From contig NZ_CP039451.1 in NCBI RefSeq assembly GCF_004843725.1, positions 2,044,501 through 2,108,500 of the forward strand: a DNA stretch of 64,000 nucleotides, given 5' to 3'. Source of the DNA: Psychroserpens sp. NJDZ02 (lineage in GTDB: Bacteria; Bacteroidota; Bacteroidia; Flavobacteriales; Flavobacteriaceae). The position numbers and the translations under genes are program-made. Below are positions 17,410-27,380 of the stretch, piece by piece. The first letter of the stretch is position 1; every line of letters starts with the position of its first letter. The notes beneath the pieces are model-generated. The model had not been told where the DNA came from. It did no database searches and was given only the letters and a program-made list of their open reading frames with translations.

Positions 17410-20295
17410 TTAAGATTTAATCAGCTTGGTCGTTTTAATTTGACCTTTATTATTTTCTGTTTTAACTAAATATAGTCCCTTGGCTAAATTTTCGACATTA
17501 AATTTATGACCAGCTTCAAATGTACCAGTATAAGATTTTATTACTTTTCCTGAAACAGCTATGACTTGTACCTTGCGTGCAGAAATAGTCACGGAGAAGG
17601 TTGTCTTTGATGGGTTAGGATAAAGTTTAAAGCTATCCGATAACTGAAAGTCTTCTGTGCTTAAAGTTTGTGGCACTGCATTACCATAAATTCTAAATTC
17701 GCCAGCAGGAATAGTTATAGTGGTTACTGTCGATTGAATTGTAGTGCTTCCCGTAGCATCCATTAAATCATACCAAGTACCTGATGTAGGAAAGCTGGTG
17801 TTAACTGTTTGCGAAACCACATCAAAATTAGCTAAGACAATAACATGCCCTAATTCTGAACTTGCAATGGACGTGTCAAAAATGTCTATTCTCGGGGTTA
17901 GACTTCCTGAGGTAATGGTGTAATCTCCTTCAAAAACAGGCTCGTTTATTTTAAGCTCATTTAGTCTAGACCAATCACTATAGACTTGACTTCTAATAGC
18001 ATCTGCTTCCCAATTATCTGCCCATTGTGGTTGAGGTTTGGTGTCTAACTTACAATCGCCATCTGTACCATTGGTATCATTTACAGTCCCGTTATTACAA
18101 GTAAATATCGAATTTTCCATACCTAATTCTGCAAAATGCCATATCATTTTTGGACCAGGAATAGTTAAGCTTACTGCGCCTAAAGCGGACATTCTGGAGA
18201 TGGCAGTGTTTAAGTCTGTGACATCATGTGACGGGTTTGAAGCATTACCATATTGTAAGTTTTTGTACATTAAACGTTCTTCGTCATGACTTTCGGCGTA
18301 GCCAACTAATCTAGGGGCATCAAAACCTCTACTAACATGTCCCATGTCATTAAAATTATTATCAGAATTATAACCCATTGTTAATTGGTTATAAGGATTG
18401 GTTAGTTTTCCCCAAAGCATAATACCTTTAGGTTCGCTATCTGCAAGTCTGTAATTTGCCCACTCTGTTTCTTCTTGCGCACTACCGCCAAAGCCTAAGT
18501 GTTCAAAAATAACATAATGTGTTGGGTCTAAAGACCAAGAGTAGTCTGCATAGTCTTTTAAAATAGCAACACGATCTGCTTGATAAGCATTAGTTTGTGA
18601 GTCGCTTCCTTGCGCATTTTGAGTAAATCCTTTGGTTAAATCCCAACGTAGACCATCAATTTTAAATTCCTCAACCCAATGTTTAACAACACGTTCTACA
18701 TAATGTTGCGTTAATAAGGATTGGTGATTAAAATCAGAACCAACACTATAGCTATGTCTAGCAGTTGTATTAAAATAAGGGTTTTCTGTACTTGGTTCTC
18801 CCCAACCATCTCCATCAGCATCAGTCATCCACATTCTATTCATGGGATTTCTACCAAAAGCATGGTTTAAAGCAACATCTAAAATGACAGCGATATCATT
18901 TTGGTGACATAAATCTATAAATTCTTTTAGTTTAGTTTCTGTACCGTAAAATTTATCTAAAGCTAGATGAAATGATGTATTATATCCCCAGCTTTCATTA
19001 CCTTCAAATTCCATGATTGGCATCAATTGAATGGCGTTTACATTTAAGTTTTTAAAATAGGCTATTTTATCAATTAAGTCTTGAAAGTTTCTGTCGGCAT
19101 CAAAATCTCTAATTAATACTTCATAGATAACTAGGTCTTCTTTTTTAGGCTTGTTAAAGTCAGTAACAACCCAAGGATATGCTATTTGTCCAGTTTGTAA
19201 TACCGTGACTTCACGCTCTTGTCCAACAGGGTATGTTGGTAGGTTTGGATAGGTTGTTGTAGGGATATATGCATCATCAAAAGGAGAAAGTACTAATGTT
19301 GAATAAGGATCCGCAGTTTTAACTAATTGCGGAGAGTTAGTAATAGGATTAGCATCGTTAACCCAGTATTGGTAAGTTTCGATTTGATTAGGCGTTAAAT
19401 TGGTAAGTTCCAACCAAAAGATACCTGAAGTTGGATCTTTTTTCATTAGATCAGCATTGGTGGGTTGGTAATTATTAAAACTACCAGCTACATATATATA
19501 ATCTTTATTAGGAGCTTCTAAAACAAGAGTTGCTTTAGTGTTATCTGAAGTATTGTAGTTTATTCCATTGTCCATACCATTAGGTAAAGCTTCTGTTATA
19601 GGTGTGGCGCTTATTAGTACAGAAAATTCTTTTACAACGGTTTCTAAGCCTTGCGTAACTGTTAGGGTGTAGTACTGGTTTTCGGTAATGTTAGTGTGTG
19701 TAAAGGCATAGTTTGTGATAGCGTTTAAACTATTTAAAACACTGCCGTTAGCACTTAGTGAATAATTGGCATTTCCGTTTGTGTTAGTCGCTGCGATGCT
19801 TAAATCACTTCCGTTATTTAATTGCGTAACACTGTTTTCTGAAGGTGTTGTTAAATTAACTTGAAAGGAACCTACATTATATATAAAGTCTGAACAACCA
19901 TTATCTTTAAGCTCTTGACTTCCATCTTCGTTTCTAAATACTATTCCTAATTTTGTAGCTGAGTTTGCTTGTGCTGAGGTTAGTGAATAGTAAGTCTCTG
20001 GAACAATGGTAATACTCCAAGTCCCATTGTTGTTATCTGTCATTGCGCCAACGCCATCGTCTTGCCCCCAGTTGCCGACCGCATTGTAACCAAAAGCATT
20101 CGTGTCATCACCAATTCCTGAGTGAAAATAAACGGTGTTGGGAGTATTCAAACCGTTACAGTTTGTAGCTGTGGAATTAACATCAACAGTAATGGTAATG
20201 CTTTGATCTACATTAAAAGGAAACGGAGATATATTTACTTGCGCTTTGGCAAATAAAGAAAAAAGTAATGCTATTAAAAAGTAGTGTTTTTTCAT
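17410..20295 (-). CDS. Secreted multidomain GH13 alpha-amylase-family enzyme with T9SS sorting domain
   Basis: The product has 961 residues. A signal peptide (1-18) is followed by three beta-sandwich modules: residues 20-145 (a starch-binding-like domain), 146-230 and 255-345 (an E-set domain, IYVAGSFNNYQP). The GH13 barrel begins near 385. Region I is DVALNHAF (473-480), region II GLRWDLTKG with nucleophile D552, the acid/base is E598 in IFEHLG, and the third Asp is D671 in AESHDEE. The last 75 residues are a type A T9SS sorting domain (FKLYPNPSKTTFSVTIS). It should cleave alpha-glucans outside the cell or at its surface and pass oligosaccharides to the SusCD complex encoded upstream. It follows susE but is separated from it by a terminator-like hairpin. 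Confidence 0.92.
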   Translation of the reverse strand: MKKHYFLIALLFSLFAKAQVNISPFPFNVDQSITITVDVNSTATNCNGLNTPNTVYFHSGIGDDTNAFGYNAVGNWGQDDGVGAMTDNNNGTWSITIVPETYYSLTSAQANSATKLGIVFRNEDGSQELKDNGCSDFIYNVGSFQVNLTTPSENSVTQLNNGSDLSIAATNTNGNANYSLSANGSVLNSLNAITNYAFTHTNITENQYYTLTVTQGLETVVKEFSVLISATPITEALPNGMDNGINYNTSDNTKATLVLEAPNKDYIYVAGSFNNYQPTNADLMKKDPTSGIFWLELTNLTPNQIETYQYWVNDANPITNSPQLVKTADPYSTLVLSPFDDAYIPTTTYPNLPTYPVGQEREVTVLQTGQIAYPWVVTDFNKPKKEDLVIYEVLIRDFDADRNFQDLIDKIAYFKNLNVNAIQLMPIMEFEGNESWGYNTSFHLALDKFYGTETKLKEFIDLCHQNDIAVILDVALNHAFGRNPMNRMWMTDADGDGWGEPSTENPYFNTTARHSYSVGSDFNHQSLLTQHYVERVVKHWVEEFKIDGLRWDLTKGFTQNAQGSDSQTNAYQADRVAILKDYADYSWSLDPTHYVIFEHLGFGGSAQEETEWANYRLADSEPKGIMLWGKLTNPYNQLTMGYNSDNNFNDMGHVSRGFDAPRLVGYAESHDEERLMYKNLQYGNASNPSHDVTDLNTAISRMSALGAVSLTIPGPKMIWHFAELGMENSIFTCNNGTVNDTNGTDGDCKLDTKPQPQWADNWEADAIRSQVYSDWSRLNELKINEPVFEGDYTITSGSLTPRIDIFDTSIASSELGHVIVLANFDVVSQTVNTSFPTSGTWYDLMDATGSTTIQSTVTTITIPAGEFRIYGNAVPQTLSTEDFQLSDSFKLYPNPSKTTFSVTISARKVQVIAVSGKVIKSYTGTFEAGHKFNVENLAKGLYLVKTENNKGQIKTTKLIKS

Positions 20296-20320
20296 TTTGA
20301 AAGAATTTAAAATGGAATAA

Positions 20321-20352
20321 AAAAAAGGCTTTGAACATAGTCAAAGCCTTTA
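20321..20352 (-). terminator. Terminator-like hairpin between susE and the secreted GH13 gene
   Basis: AAAGGCTTTGA and TCAAAGCCTTT flank a 6-base loop, and read leftward the stem ends in a T-run. It lies 12 bases after the susE stop and 26 bases before the GH13 start, so it should reduce, or condition, read-through. Confidence 0.75.
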
Positions 20353-20363
20353 AAAAAAATGTG

Positions 20364-21449
20364 TTAGTTTAGTGTTAAACTGTACGTGTAATGTCTTGGT
20401 GTACTAAAATCTAAAACAATGGTATAGTTTCCGGCGGATGGTACTGGAATGTTGGTTCCAGACGCTAGTTCTAAAATGCCATCACCTTCATCATCTCCAT
20501 AATTCCAATCCCAAGTATCATTAGATCTAAATTTAATTTCTTCGGCTGTTAAGTCCATAGTGATTGTCCAAGTTGAAGTTGCGCTATCGTAAGTCATATC
20601 TGTATCATTATCCCAAGACCCCGTTGCAGAACCAACAACTGCCCAGTTGTGTAATGTTTCAGAATACTCTAATACATCTGCATCTGTATTTGCTTGTACA
20701 AAGTAATATCCAGCACCATTAGGAGGAGCAATATTACCTTCGCCATCTTCTATTAAAACTTGTGTATAAGAACCGTCTGTTCCAGAGGCATCCCCCCAAT
20801 CGGTATTTCCCCACGCGTAATCCCCTTCGTCATTAGTAGCGATAAATTTATGTTGCCCATCAAGCCAAACATAACCTTCGTAATCTGTTTCTCCGTAAGC
20901 AGAAGCAAATAGACTAGGAGCGGAAGCGGGGTCCCAACCTTGGTGATTACCTGGTACACCAAGTTTTGGAGCTTCTGTAGTATATGGGGTTAGAGATACA
21001 GTTACCATCTCTGAGTAAACAGCTTCTGAATCATTATCTCCAATAGAAGATTTAATACGCATATCTACATCAGCAGATGTAAAAGGCGTTAAACCTAATA
21101 GACCAACAGCGATACCGTTTAATTCTTCATTAGTCCAAGCTAAATAATTATTTGTTGTTGTTACGACGTCAAAAGGCGTTTCAAAATTTGTTCCAGCGAT
21201 TGCAAGTTGTATTGTGTTATTAATTACTGTTGGAATATTATAGGTAGCATCTTCCCATACGATAGTTGTTGCTGTACCTGTTGGATTTGAAATATCTAAA
21301 ACAAGTCCAGTTCCAGACGTTGGTAAATTAATAATTGCTGCTGTAGATTCAGATGACTGTATTTCAAAAATATTATCATCTTCTTCATCACACGAGTTAA
21401 AGCTAACTAACGAAATAGCTGCTATAAATAAGATTTTTAAATTTTTCAT
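20364..21449 (-). CDS. SusE-like starch-binding outer membrane lipoprotein
   Basis: The 361-residue product has a lipobox signal peptide (FNSC, Cys20) and the SusE/SusF architecture: an N-terminal Ig-like SusE domain (residues 35-150) followed by two tandem CBM-like domains. The latter carry repeated tryptophans and acidic-aromatic motifs (NHQGWDPASAPSLFAS, EGYVWLDGQHKFIATNDEGDYAWG, IKFRSNDTWDWNYGDDEGDG). It binds alpha-glucan chains at the cell surface and has no catalytic role. It starts 15 bases after susD, as the third gene of the leftward sus operon. Confidence 0.9.
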   Translation of the reverse strand: MKNLKILFIAAISLVSFNSCDEEDDNIFEIQSSESTAAIINLPTSGTGLVLDISNPTGTATTIVWEDATYNIPTVINNTIQLAIAGTNFETPFDVVTTTNNYLAWTNEELNGIAVGLLGLTPFTSADVDMRIKSSIGDNDSEAVYSEMVTVSLTPYTTEAPKLGVPGNHQGWDPASAPSLFASAYGETDYEGYVWLDGQHKFIATNDEGDYAWGNTDWGDASGTDGSYTQVLIEDGEGNIAPPNGAGYYFVQANTDADVLEYSETLHNWAVVGSATGSWDNDTDMTYDSATSTWTITMDLTAEEIKFRSNDTWDWNYGDDEGDGILELASGTNIPVPSAGNYTIVLDFSTPRHYTYSLTLN

Positions 21450-21464
21450 TGTTATTTTTTTTAA

Positions 21465-23039
21465 TTAGTAACCAGTGTTTTGTTGTAGGTTAGGATTAGA
21501 TAAAATAGTATTAGTTGGAATTGGAAATACATTACGGAAATTAGATACAGAGCTACCTAAAGCAGCGTCTCCTTTAAAAGGCCATAAATAGGCGTTAGTC
21601 GTAAAGTAATTATATCTTACTAGGTCTGTACGACGTTGACCTTCCCAATATAATTCTCGTGCTCTTTCATCTAAAATAAAATCTAATGTTAAATCTCCTG
21701 ACGAAATATTACCTGAGGTGTCTCCGTATGCTCTTTCTCTTAATTCATTGATAAGGTCTAAAGCAATTGATGTGCTTCCGCTACCACCTCTTAATGTTGC
21801 TTCTGCATAATTTAAATAGATTTCAGATAATCTAATTAAAGGTAAATCGGTGTCAACAAAATCTCCAGCAGTATCAGAACCTTGTGTACCATCAGATTTA
21901 AGGTTTTTAAATTTAGTCACAGCATAGCCATCAGTAAATGTTGTCATGTCTGTAATTTCTAAATTTTGACCAGCGGAATAAAACAGGGCTCTTGAGTCTC
22001 CAGTGCCCATTTTGTTAACTAAAGCACTAGTGGTTCTAAGACCTCCCCAGCCTCCATTAACGCCAAACTCGTTAGGATCCATATCACCTCCAATAGCGGC
22101 ATGTACTAAAAATGTTGTACCCCCATAAGTTTGGCTATTTATACCGTCAAAATTTAAGGTGAAAATAAATTCGTTTTGTGCACCATTAACATTATTGTCA
22201 GCTAGGAATAACTCGTCATAAGCAGAACCATTACCATTCGCATCTACAGTATTAATACTATAGCTTGAGTTTATGGCATTGTTAGCGTATGTTACAGCGT
22301 CGTTATAAAGCGGTTGACCAATCCATACTTCTGCATTTAAATAAAGTTTAGATAGTAGTGCCCATGCTGCTACTTGGTCTACTCGACCATATTCGTTAGA
22401 ACCACTAGTGGCTAGTTGGTTTTGGATTTCTAATAATTCTGTTTCTACAAAAGTAAAAACTTCTTCTCTAGAGTTTTGACTAGGAAGTGTTGTTGCGATC
22501 TCTGTTACTAAAGGAACGTTACCGTATAAGTCCATTAGGTTGTAATAGGCAAAAGCTCTTACAAATCTAGCTTCTGCAATATATTGAGTAACGACTGCAT
22601 CACTTAAGTTAGCAGCGTTTCCTATAAAAGAATTAGAAAAAGAGACTGTTTGCGCTAGTCTATTGTACATCGCATCTGTAAAGTCATTACTTGCCGTCCA
22701 GTACATACCATGTAAATCTTGTAGTCCGGCATCTCCCCAAGCAATTACAGCATTATCTGTAGTTAATTCGTTAAGATTAAAAAGCATTCTAGAATATTGT
22801 GAAAATCCTTCGTCAATATTAGCGATATCTGGTTGTCCAGAAGGTCCTTCTTGTCCAGTTAAAGCTAAACTAGCATAAACTTTGGCTAGCGCACCTTTGG
22901 CCTCTGTTGCATTTGTAAACACATCTTCTTCAGTAAAACTATCAGGATCAATAGGGGATTGATCTAAATCATCATGACAAGCAGATACTAATAAAAGTAA
23001 TGCTAGGGCATAATTAAATTGTTTGAATAAATTTTTCAT
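21465..23039 (-). CDS. SusD/RagB-family nutrient-binding lipoprotein
   Basis: The 524-residue surface lipoprotein has a lipobox at SAC-H (Cys21). It has the SusD signature LDQSPIDPDSFTEEDVFTNATEAKGALAKVYASL, the TPR-like helices (ARFVRAFAYYNLMDLYGNVPLV) and the C-terminal motif LDFILDERARELYWEGQRRTDLVRY. It forms the lid of the SusC transporter and presents maltodextrins. It starts 12 bases after the susC stop, inside the sus operon. Confidence 0.95.
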   Translation of the reverse strand: MKNLFKQFNYALALLLLVSACHDDLDQSPIDPDSFTEEDVFTNATEAKGALAKVYASLALTGQEGPSGQPDIANIDEGFSQYSRMLFNLNELTTDNAVIAWGDAGLQDLHGMYWTASNDFTDAMYNRLAQTVSFSNSFIGNAANLSDAVVTQYIAEARFVRAFAYYNLMDLYGNVPLVTEIATTLPSQNSREEVFTFVETELLEIQNQLATSGSNEYGRVDQVAAWALLSKLYLNAEVWIGQPLYNDAVTYANNAINSSYSINTVDANGNGSAYDELFLADNNVNGAQNEFIFTLNFDGINSQTYGGTTFLVHAAIGGDMDPNEFGVNGGWGGLRTTSALVNKMGTGDSRALFYSAGQNLEITDMTTFTDGYAVTKFKNLKSDGTQGSDTAGDFVDTDLPLIRLSEIYLNYAEATLRGGSGSTSIALDLINELRERAYGDTSGNISSGDLTLDFILDERARELYWEGQRRTDLVRYNYFTTNAYLWPFKGDAALGSSVSNFRNVFPIPTNTILSNPNLQQNTGY

Positions 23040-23051
23040 ATGTTATTTTTT

Positions 23052-25991
23052 TTAAAAATCAATATTAACACCTAAAACAAACGAACGTGGTCTAGGGTAG
23101 AAGTTGTTATCTATACCTCCGCTAATTTCAGGATCAATACCATCGTAATTAGTAAAAGTAGCCACGTTTTGTAAAGAACCATAGAATCTAGCATTGATGT
23201 CTTTAAATATGTCTTTGGCGTTATAACCAATAGTGATATTGTCTATTTTGAAAAAAGACCCATCTTCAACATAGTGATCACTTAAAGCGTTAGTTTCTGT
23301 GGTGTTTAGAAAACCTGTATTTAGATAATCTGAACTCAAATTACTTAAGTAGTTATTTGTTGTTGGAACGACATTGTTTAATGCTCCTTTTGAAGAAGCC
23401 ACATCGTTATATACATAGTTTCCAATACTTGCTCTTGATATAACTGCTAGGTCCCAATTTTTATAATTAAGATTAGTATTAAAGCCCATGGTAACATCAG
23501 CTAAAGCGTCTTTGTATAGGTATTTATCGGCATCATTAATGACATTATCACCGTTTAAATCGGCATAAGCACCTTCAATAGGGCTTCCATTAGTGTCGTA
23601 AAGTTGTTTGTAAACTAGGTAGCTAAAAGGTGTTTCTCCTTCTCGGTGAACTTGAACGTTAGTTCCTACACCAGTAGAAATTCCTCCAATGGGTTGATCT
23701 CCTGGTAAGCTTGTTACTGTGTTTTCGTTAAAAGCAACATTGTAGTTAAAGGACCACGTAAAGTTGTCATTTTGAACAGGGATTACATTTAAACCAATTT
23801 CAATTCCTTTGTTTTCCATGTCACCAAGATTCGCTTGAATGGTGTTAGAAAAATTGGTAAAAGGGTCTACTGTAGATGTTGCGATTAAGTCTTGTGTCTT
23901 TCTTAAATAAGCATTAAATAAACCTGTAATTCTTCGGTCTAAAATACTAAAATCTAAACCAAGGTTTAAAGTACGACCAATTTCCCATTTTAGATTAGTG
24001 TTGATCGCTTCAGGTCTATACGTTTGATAAAATGAAGGGGAACCATTGTTATATCCAAATTGATAACCAGCACTATCCGTACTTGCTGTATAACGCGTTA
24101 GGAATAAATAATCACCTAAACCATTAACGTTACCAACTTCTCCATAACCAGCTCTAACTTTTAGATCATCAAAGAAAGAATTTTCCATGAAATTTTCATT
24201 ACTGATATTCCAAGCAGCAGCAAGCGATGGGAAATAACCCCAACGATCTTCTGGGTTAAGTTTCGAAGAAGCATCAGCTCTAAGTGTAGCTGTTAGTAAA
24301 TAACGGCTGTCAAAATTATAGTTTAATCTTCCAAAATAAGATAATAATACATTTTTAGATTTGTCTACAAATTCATATTCTAATCCATCTTCTTCTTTTT
24401 CGCTATTATAACTAAAGTTATCATATTCAAAAGATTGGTAAGAGTGTCCAGCAACTGCTGTAACGTTATGTTTTTCCTTAAAAGTTTTAGTATAGGTAAG
24501 GTAGGCATCAAACAATTTGTTGGTTGCTTCTTGTGTGTAATTAGAGAAAGAACCATTCCATGTCGGGTCTGAAGTAGGAATAAACTGTGATGTGCTGTTT
24601 CTTCCGTGACTGTTAGATTTGTCTAAACCAACATTAACAGTAGCAGTAATGTCTTTAAAGAATGGTAGCGTATAGTCGGCTTTAAAATTCCCTAAAAAAC
24701 GTCTAACCTCTGCTGTGTCGTCCACTAAGTTTAGGAGAGCAAGTGGGTTTGTTGTTGCTAAATTAGCTTGTTGCCCAGTACTTTGATCTATCCATGTAAA
24801 GTAACCAGCATATGGCGAATTTACATCGTAAGGAGATTGTGTAGGATCAAACGATGTTGCCGATCCTATGGCACCTCTGTTTGCAAATTGATTTTCGGTA
24901 TAACTTCCTTTAGCATTTATTTGAATCTTTAAACTTTCGTCTAGAAATGTTGGAGAAAGACTTAAAGCGGCATTTATACGTTCAAAATTATCACCTAATA
25001 AAACACCATCATGATCAGAATACCCTAAAGATGCTCTTATTGGAACACCGAAGGCGTTACCTAATGCGCTAAATCCATAATCTTTACCAAAAGACGTTTG
25101 GTAGATTTCATCTTGCCAATCTGTGTTTGCATTTCCTAATAAAGCAACACTTGTAGCGTCTGCATTAGAATCTAATGGCACGACACTTCTAAATTCATCA
25201 GCAGATAAAACATCAACATAATCTACAGGATTATAAACTGTTGTTTTAGTACTTAAATTAAATTCAAAGTCTTTATTTTTTCCTTTTTTAGTAGTAACAA
25301 TAATAACACCGTTAGCCCCTCGAGACCCGTAAATTGAAGTCGCCGAGGCATCTTTTAAAACAGTGATACTTTCTATGTCACTCGGATTTAGAAGGTTTAA
25401 TGGGTTTCTTGTTCCTCCAACACCTCCGTTGTCAATAGGAAATCCATCAATAACATATAAAGGAGAACTATTTAAAGATAACGAACCAACTCCACGAATG
25501 GTAATGTTTTGTCCTTCTCCAGGAGCTCCTCCACCAGAACTTACATTAACACCAGCTATTTTACCAGATATAAGTTGTTGTGCGGATACTATTGGTCCAT
25601 CATTAAAATCTTTTTCTGTTACTAAATCTACAGAACCCGTTAAATCTTCTTTTTTAACGCCTCCATATCCGATAACTACAATTTCATCTAAAAGTGAAGC
25701 GTCTTCAATTAAAACAACATTAATCGTTGACTGTCCAGTGTAGGTTATTTCTTGAGTCGTGTAGCCCACGTAAGAATAGACTAATACATCTCCACTATTT
25801 ACAGCAAGCGAGTATTTACCATCAAAATCGGTAGAGGCACCTCTCCGCGTGTTTTTTACAATAACATTAACCGCAGGTATGGGTAAGGCTGTAGTTTGCT
25901 CAGTAACTATTCCTGTAACTTTGCTTTGGGCAAATATAACAGTTGGTATAAACAGTAAAGCTAGTAGAAGCCTTTTTAAAATTGTTTTCAT
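23052..25991 (-). CDS. SusC/RagA-family TonB-linked outer membrane transporter
   Basis: The 979-residue product has, in order, a signal peptide (1-21), a carboxypeptidase-D regulatory-like beta domain (ITEQ to about residue 95, with GASTDFDGKYSLAV), a TonB-box and plug region (EIVVIGYGGVKKEDLTGSV, then IRGVGSLSLNSSPLYVIDGF and GSRGANGVIIVTTKKG), and a 22-strand barrel ending at LGVNIDF. It imports maltodextrins across the outer membrane with the SusD partner encoded next. It is the first gene of the leftward operon, divergent from the LacI-type regulator gene across a 268-base gap that holds a LacI-type palindrome. Confidence 0.95.
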   Translation of the reverse strand: MKTILKRLLLALLFIPTVIFAQSKVTGIVTEQTTALPIPAVNVIVKNTRRGASTDFDGKYSLAVNSGDVLVYSYVGYTTQEITYTGQSTINVVLIEDASLLDEIVVIGYGGVKKEDLTGSVDLVTEKDFNDGPIVSAQQLISGKIAGVNVSSGGGAPGEGQNITIRGVGSLSLNSSPLYVIDGFPIDNGGVGGTRNPLNLLNPSDIESITVLKDASATSIYGSRGANGVIIVTTKKGKNKDFEFNLSTKTTVYNPVDYVDVLSADEFRSVVPLDSNADATSVALLGNANTDWQDEIYQTSFGKDYGFSALGNAFGVPIRASLGYSDHDGVLLGDNFERINAALSLSPTFLDESLKIQINAKGSYTENQFANRGAIGSATSFDPTQSPYDVNSPYAGYFTWIDQSTGQQANLATTNPLALLNLVDDTAEVRRFLGNFKADYTLPFFKDITATVNVGLDKSNSHGRNSTSQFIPTSDPTWNGSFSNYTQEATNKLFDAYLTYTKTFKEKHNVTAVAGHSYQSFEYDNFSYNSEKEEDGLEYEFVDKSKNVLLSYFGRLNYNFDSRYLLTATLRADASSKLNPEDRWGYFPSLAAAWNISNENFMENSFFDDLKVRAGYGEVGNVNGLGDYLFLTRYTASTDSAGYQFGYNNGSPSFYQTYRPEAINTNLKWEIGRTLNLGLDFSILDRRITGLFNAYLRKTQDLIATSTVDPFTNFSNTIQANLGDMENKGIEIGLNVIPVQNDNFTWSFNYNVAFNENTVTSLPGDQPIGGISTGVGTNVQVHREGETPFSYLVYKQLYDTNGSPIEGAYADLNGDNVINDADKYLYKDALADVTMGFNTNLNYKNWDLAVISRASIGNYVYNDVASSKGALNNVVPTTNNYLSNLSSDYLNTGFLNTTETNALSDHYVEDGSFFKIDNITIGYNAKDIFKDINARFYGSLQNVATFTNYDGIDPEISGGIDNNFYPRPRSFVLGVNIDF

Positions 25992-26018
25992 ACAATAGTA
26001 TTAAATTAGTTTAAATTA

Positions 26019-26048
26019 TAAATGTATATTTCTACTTCTCGAGGTTAA
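26019..26048 (-). promoter_or_regulatory. Candidate susC promoter
   Basis: Read leftward, TTTA (26048-26045), an 18-base spacer and TACATTTA (26026-26019) approximate the TTTG / TAnnTTTG pattern, 28 bases before the susC ATG. Two deviations from consensus keep confidence low. Confidence 0.35.
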
Positions 26049-26098
26049 AGCTATGTAAATTTTACGTTAATTTTTCGGTGACGCTTGTATTACCCGCA

Positions 26099-26114
26099 AC
26101 GAAAACGTTTTCGT
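26099..26114. promoter_or_regulatory. LacI-type operator palindrome
   Basis: ACGAAAACGTTTTCGT is a perfect 16-base palindrome with the central CG typical of LacI/GalR-family operators. It lies in the susC-lacI divergent gap, 108 bases before susC and 146 bases before the regulator gene. It is the only such palindrome I saw in the locus. Confidence 0.75.
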
Positions 26115-26214
26115 GTTAACAAGTTTTTGTGTTTTTGAGAAAAAACCACTATTAATAATGAATAATCATCATTTTTTGGTGCTGTTTAGGTTAAAACCAA
26201 TAAGTTTAACGTCT

Positions 26215-26222
26215 TATATTTG
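26215..26222 (+). promoter_or_regulatory. Putative -7 element of the lacI-type gene
   Basis: TATATTTG exactly fits TAnnTTTG and lies 38 bases before the ATG at 26260. No good -33 element is seen at the usual spacing. Confidence 0.5.
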
Positions 26223-26259
26223 TCAAATCTTAAACACTCCGTTTACCTAAGTGTAACTT

Positions 26260-27300
26260 ATGAAAAAGAAAATAACCCTTAAACAGATCGCTAGAGAGCT
26301 AGATGTTTCTATATCTACAGTCTCCAAAGCCTTAAGAAACAGTATCGAAATTAGTGAGGATACGCGTCAGAAGATTCAGGCATTTGCTAAATTTTATAAC
26401 TACAGGCCTAATAATATCGCACTGAGTTTAAAAAACAGAAAGACGAAAACAATAGGTATAATCATTCCAGAAATAGTACATCATTTTTTTTCTAAGGTGA
26501 TTAGTGGTATTGAAGCTGTGGCTAATAAGCGGGGTTATAATGTTATTGTAGGGTTGTCAAATGAGTCTTTTTCTAAAGAAGTCATTAATATGGAAATGTT
26601 GGCGAACGGAAGTATAGATGGATTTATTCTTTCAATAGCCAAAGAGACGTTGCAACAGCAAGATTATCATCATTTTATTGAAACTATTAATCAAGGGATG
26701 CCTATAGTTATGTTTGATAGGGTCGTTAATGAGATTAATTGTGATAAAGTAATTGTAGATGATGCTTTAGGCGCTAAAAAGGCAGTGAACAAACTAATTG
26801 ATAATGGATGTAAGCGTATTGCAATTATTACTACCAAGGATTATGTTAGTGTTGGGAAATTAAGAACACAAGGCTATTTAGAAGCTTTAGAAGACCATAA
26901 AATAAACCCAAAAGCAGGCTTGATTTTAAAGGTTGATGATCAATTATTATCCGAAGATCATTTAGATTCTCTTGAAAAAGAAATAGAAGTTTTATTTCAA
27001 AAGAATAAAAAATTAGATGGGATTTTTGCAGTGAATGAACTGTATGCACTGACGGCAATGAAGGTCGCTAGAAAGCTTGGTTTAAAAATACCAGAAGATA
27101 TTCAAATTATTGGATTTACAGACGGTGTTTTGTCTAAGCATGCAGTGCCAGCCTTAACTACCGTAAGTCAGCATAGTCAGAAAATAGGTGAAAAAGCTGC
27201 CGAATTATTGATAAATAATTTAGAAAGAGAAGACGAGGAAGATGTCTACGAAACCGTAGTTATTGAAACCGAATTAATTGAACGCGCGTCCACAAAATAA
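26260..27300 (+). CDS. LacI/GalR-family transcriptional regulator of the maltodextrin locus
   Basis: The 346-residue protein has a helix-turn-helix at 4-26 (TLKQIARELDVSISTVSKAL), the hinge region to about residue 60 (RPNNIALSLKNRKTKTIGIIIP), and a periplasmic-binding-protein-like sugar domain to the end (DGFILSIAKET, FDRVV, VDDALGAKKAV, GFTDGVLSKHAVPALTTVSQ). It probably binds the 26099-26114 palindrome and senses a maltodextrin or a derivative. Divergent from susC and upstream of the maltose genes, it is best placed to control both arms. Repressor versus activator cannot be told from sequence; the operator's position upstream of the candidate susC promoter would also allow activation. Confidence 0.93.
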   Translation: MKKKITLKQIARELDVSISTVSKALRNSIEISEDTRQKIQAFAKFYNYRPNNIALSLKNRKTKTIGIIIPEIVHHFFSKVISGIEAVANKRGYNVIVGLSNESFSKEVINMEMLANGSIDGFILSIAKETLQQQDYHHFIETINQGMPIVMFDRVVNEINCDKVIVDDALGAKKAVNKLIDNGCKRIAIITTKDYVSVGKLRTQGYLEALEDHKINPKAGLILKVDDQLLSEDHLDSLEKEIEVLFQKNKKLDGIFAVNELYALTAMKVARKLGLKIPEDIQIIGFTDGVLSKHAVPALTTVSQHSQKIGEKAAELLINNLEREDEEDVYETVVIETELIERASTK

Positions 27301-27380
27301 AAATTTAACATTGCTCATTTAAAATCTTTTATATCTTTACGGCAATCAAAACATATATTTTTACTTCTCAGGTAATATAG

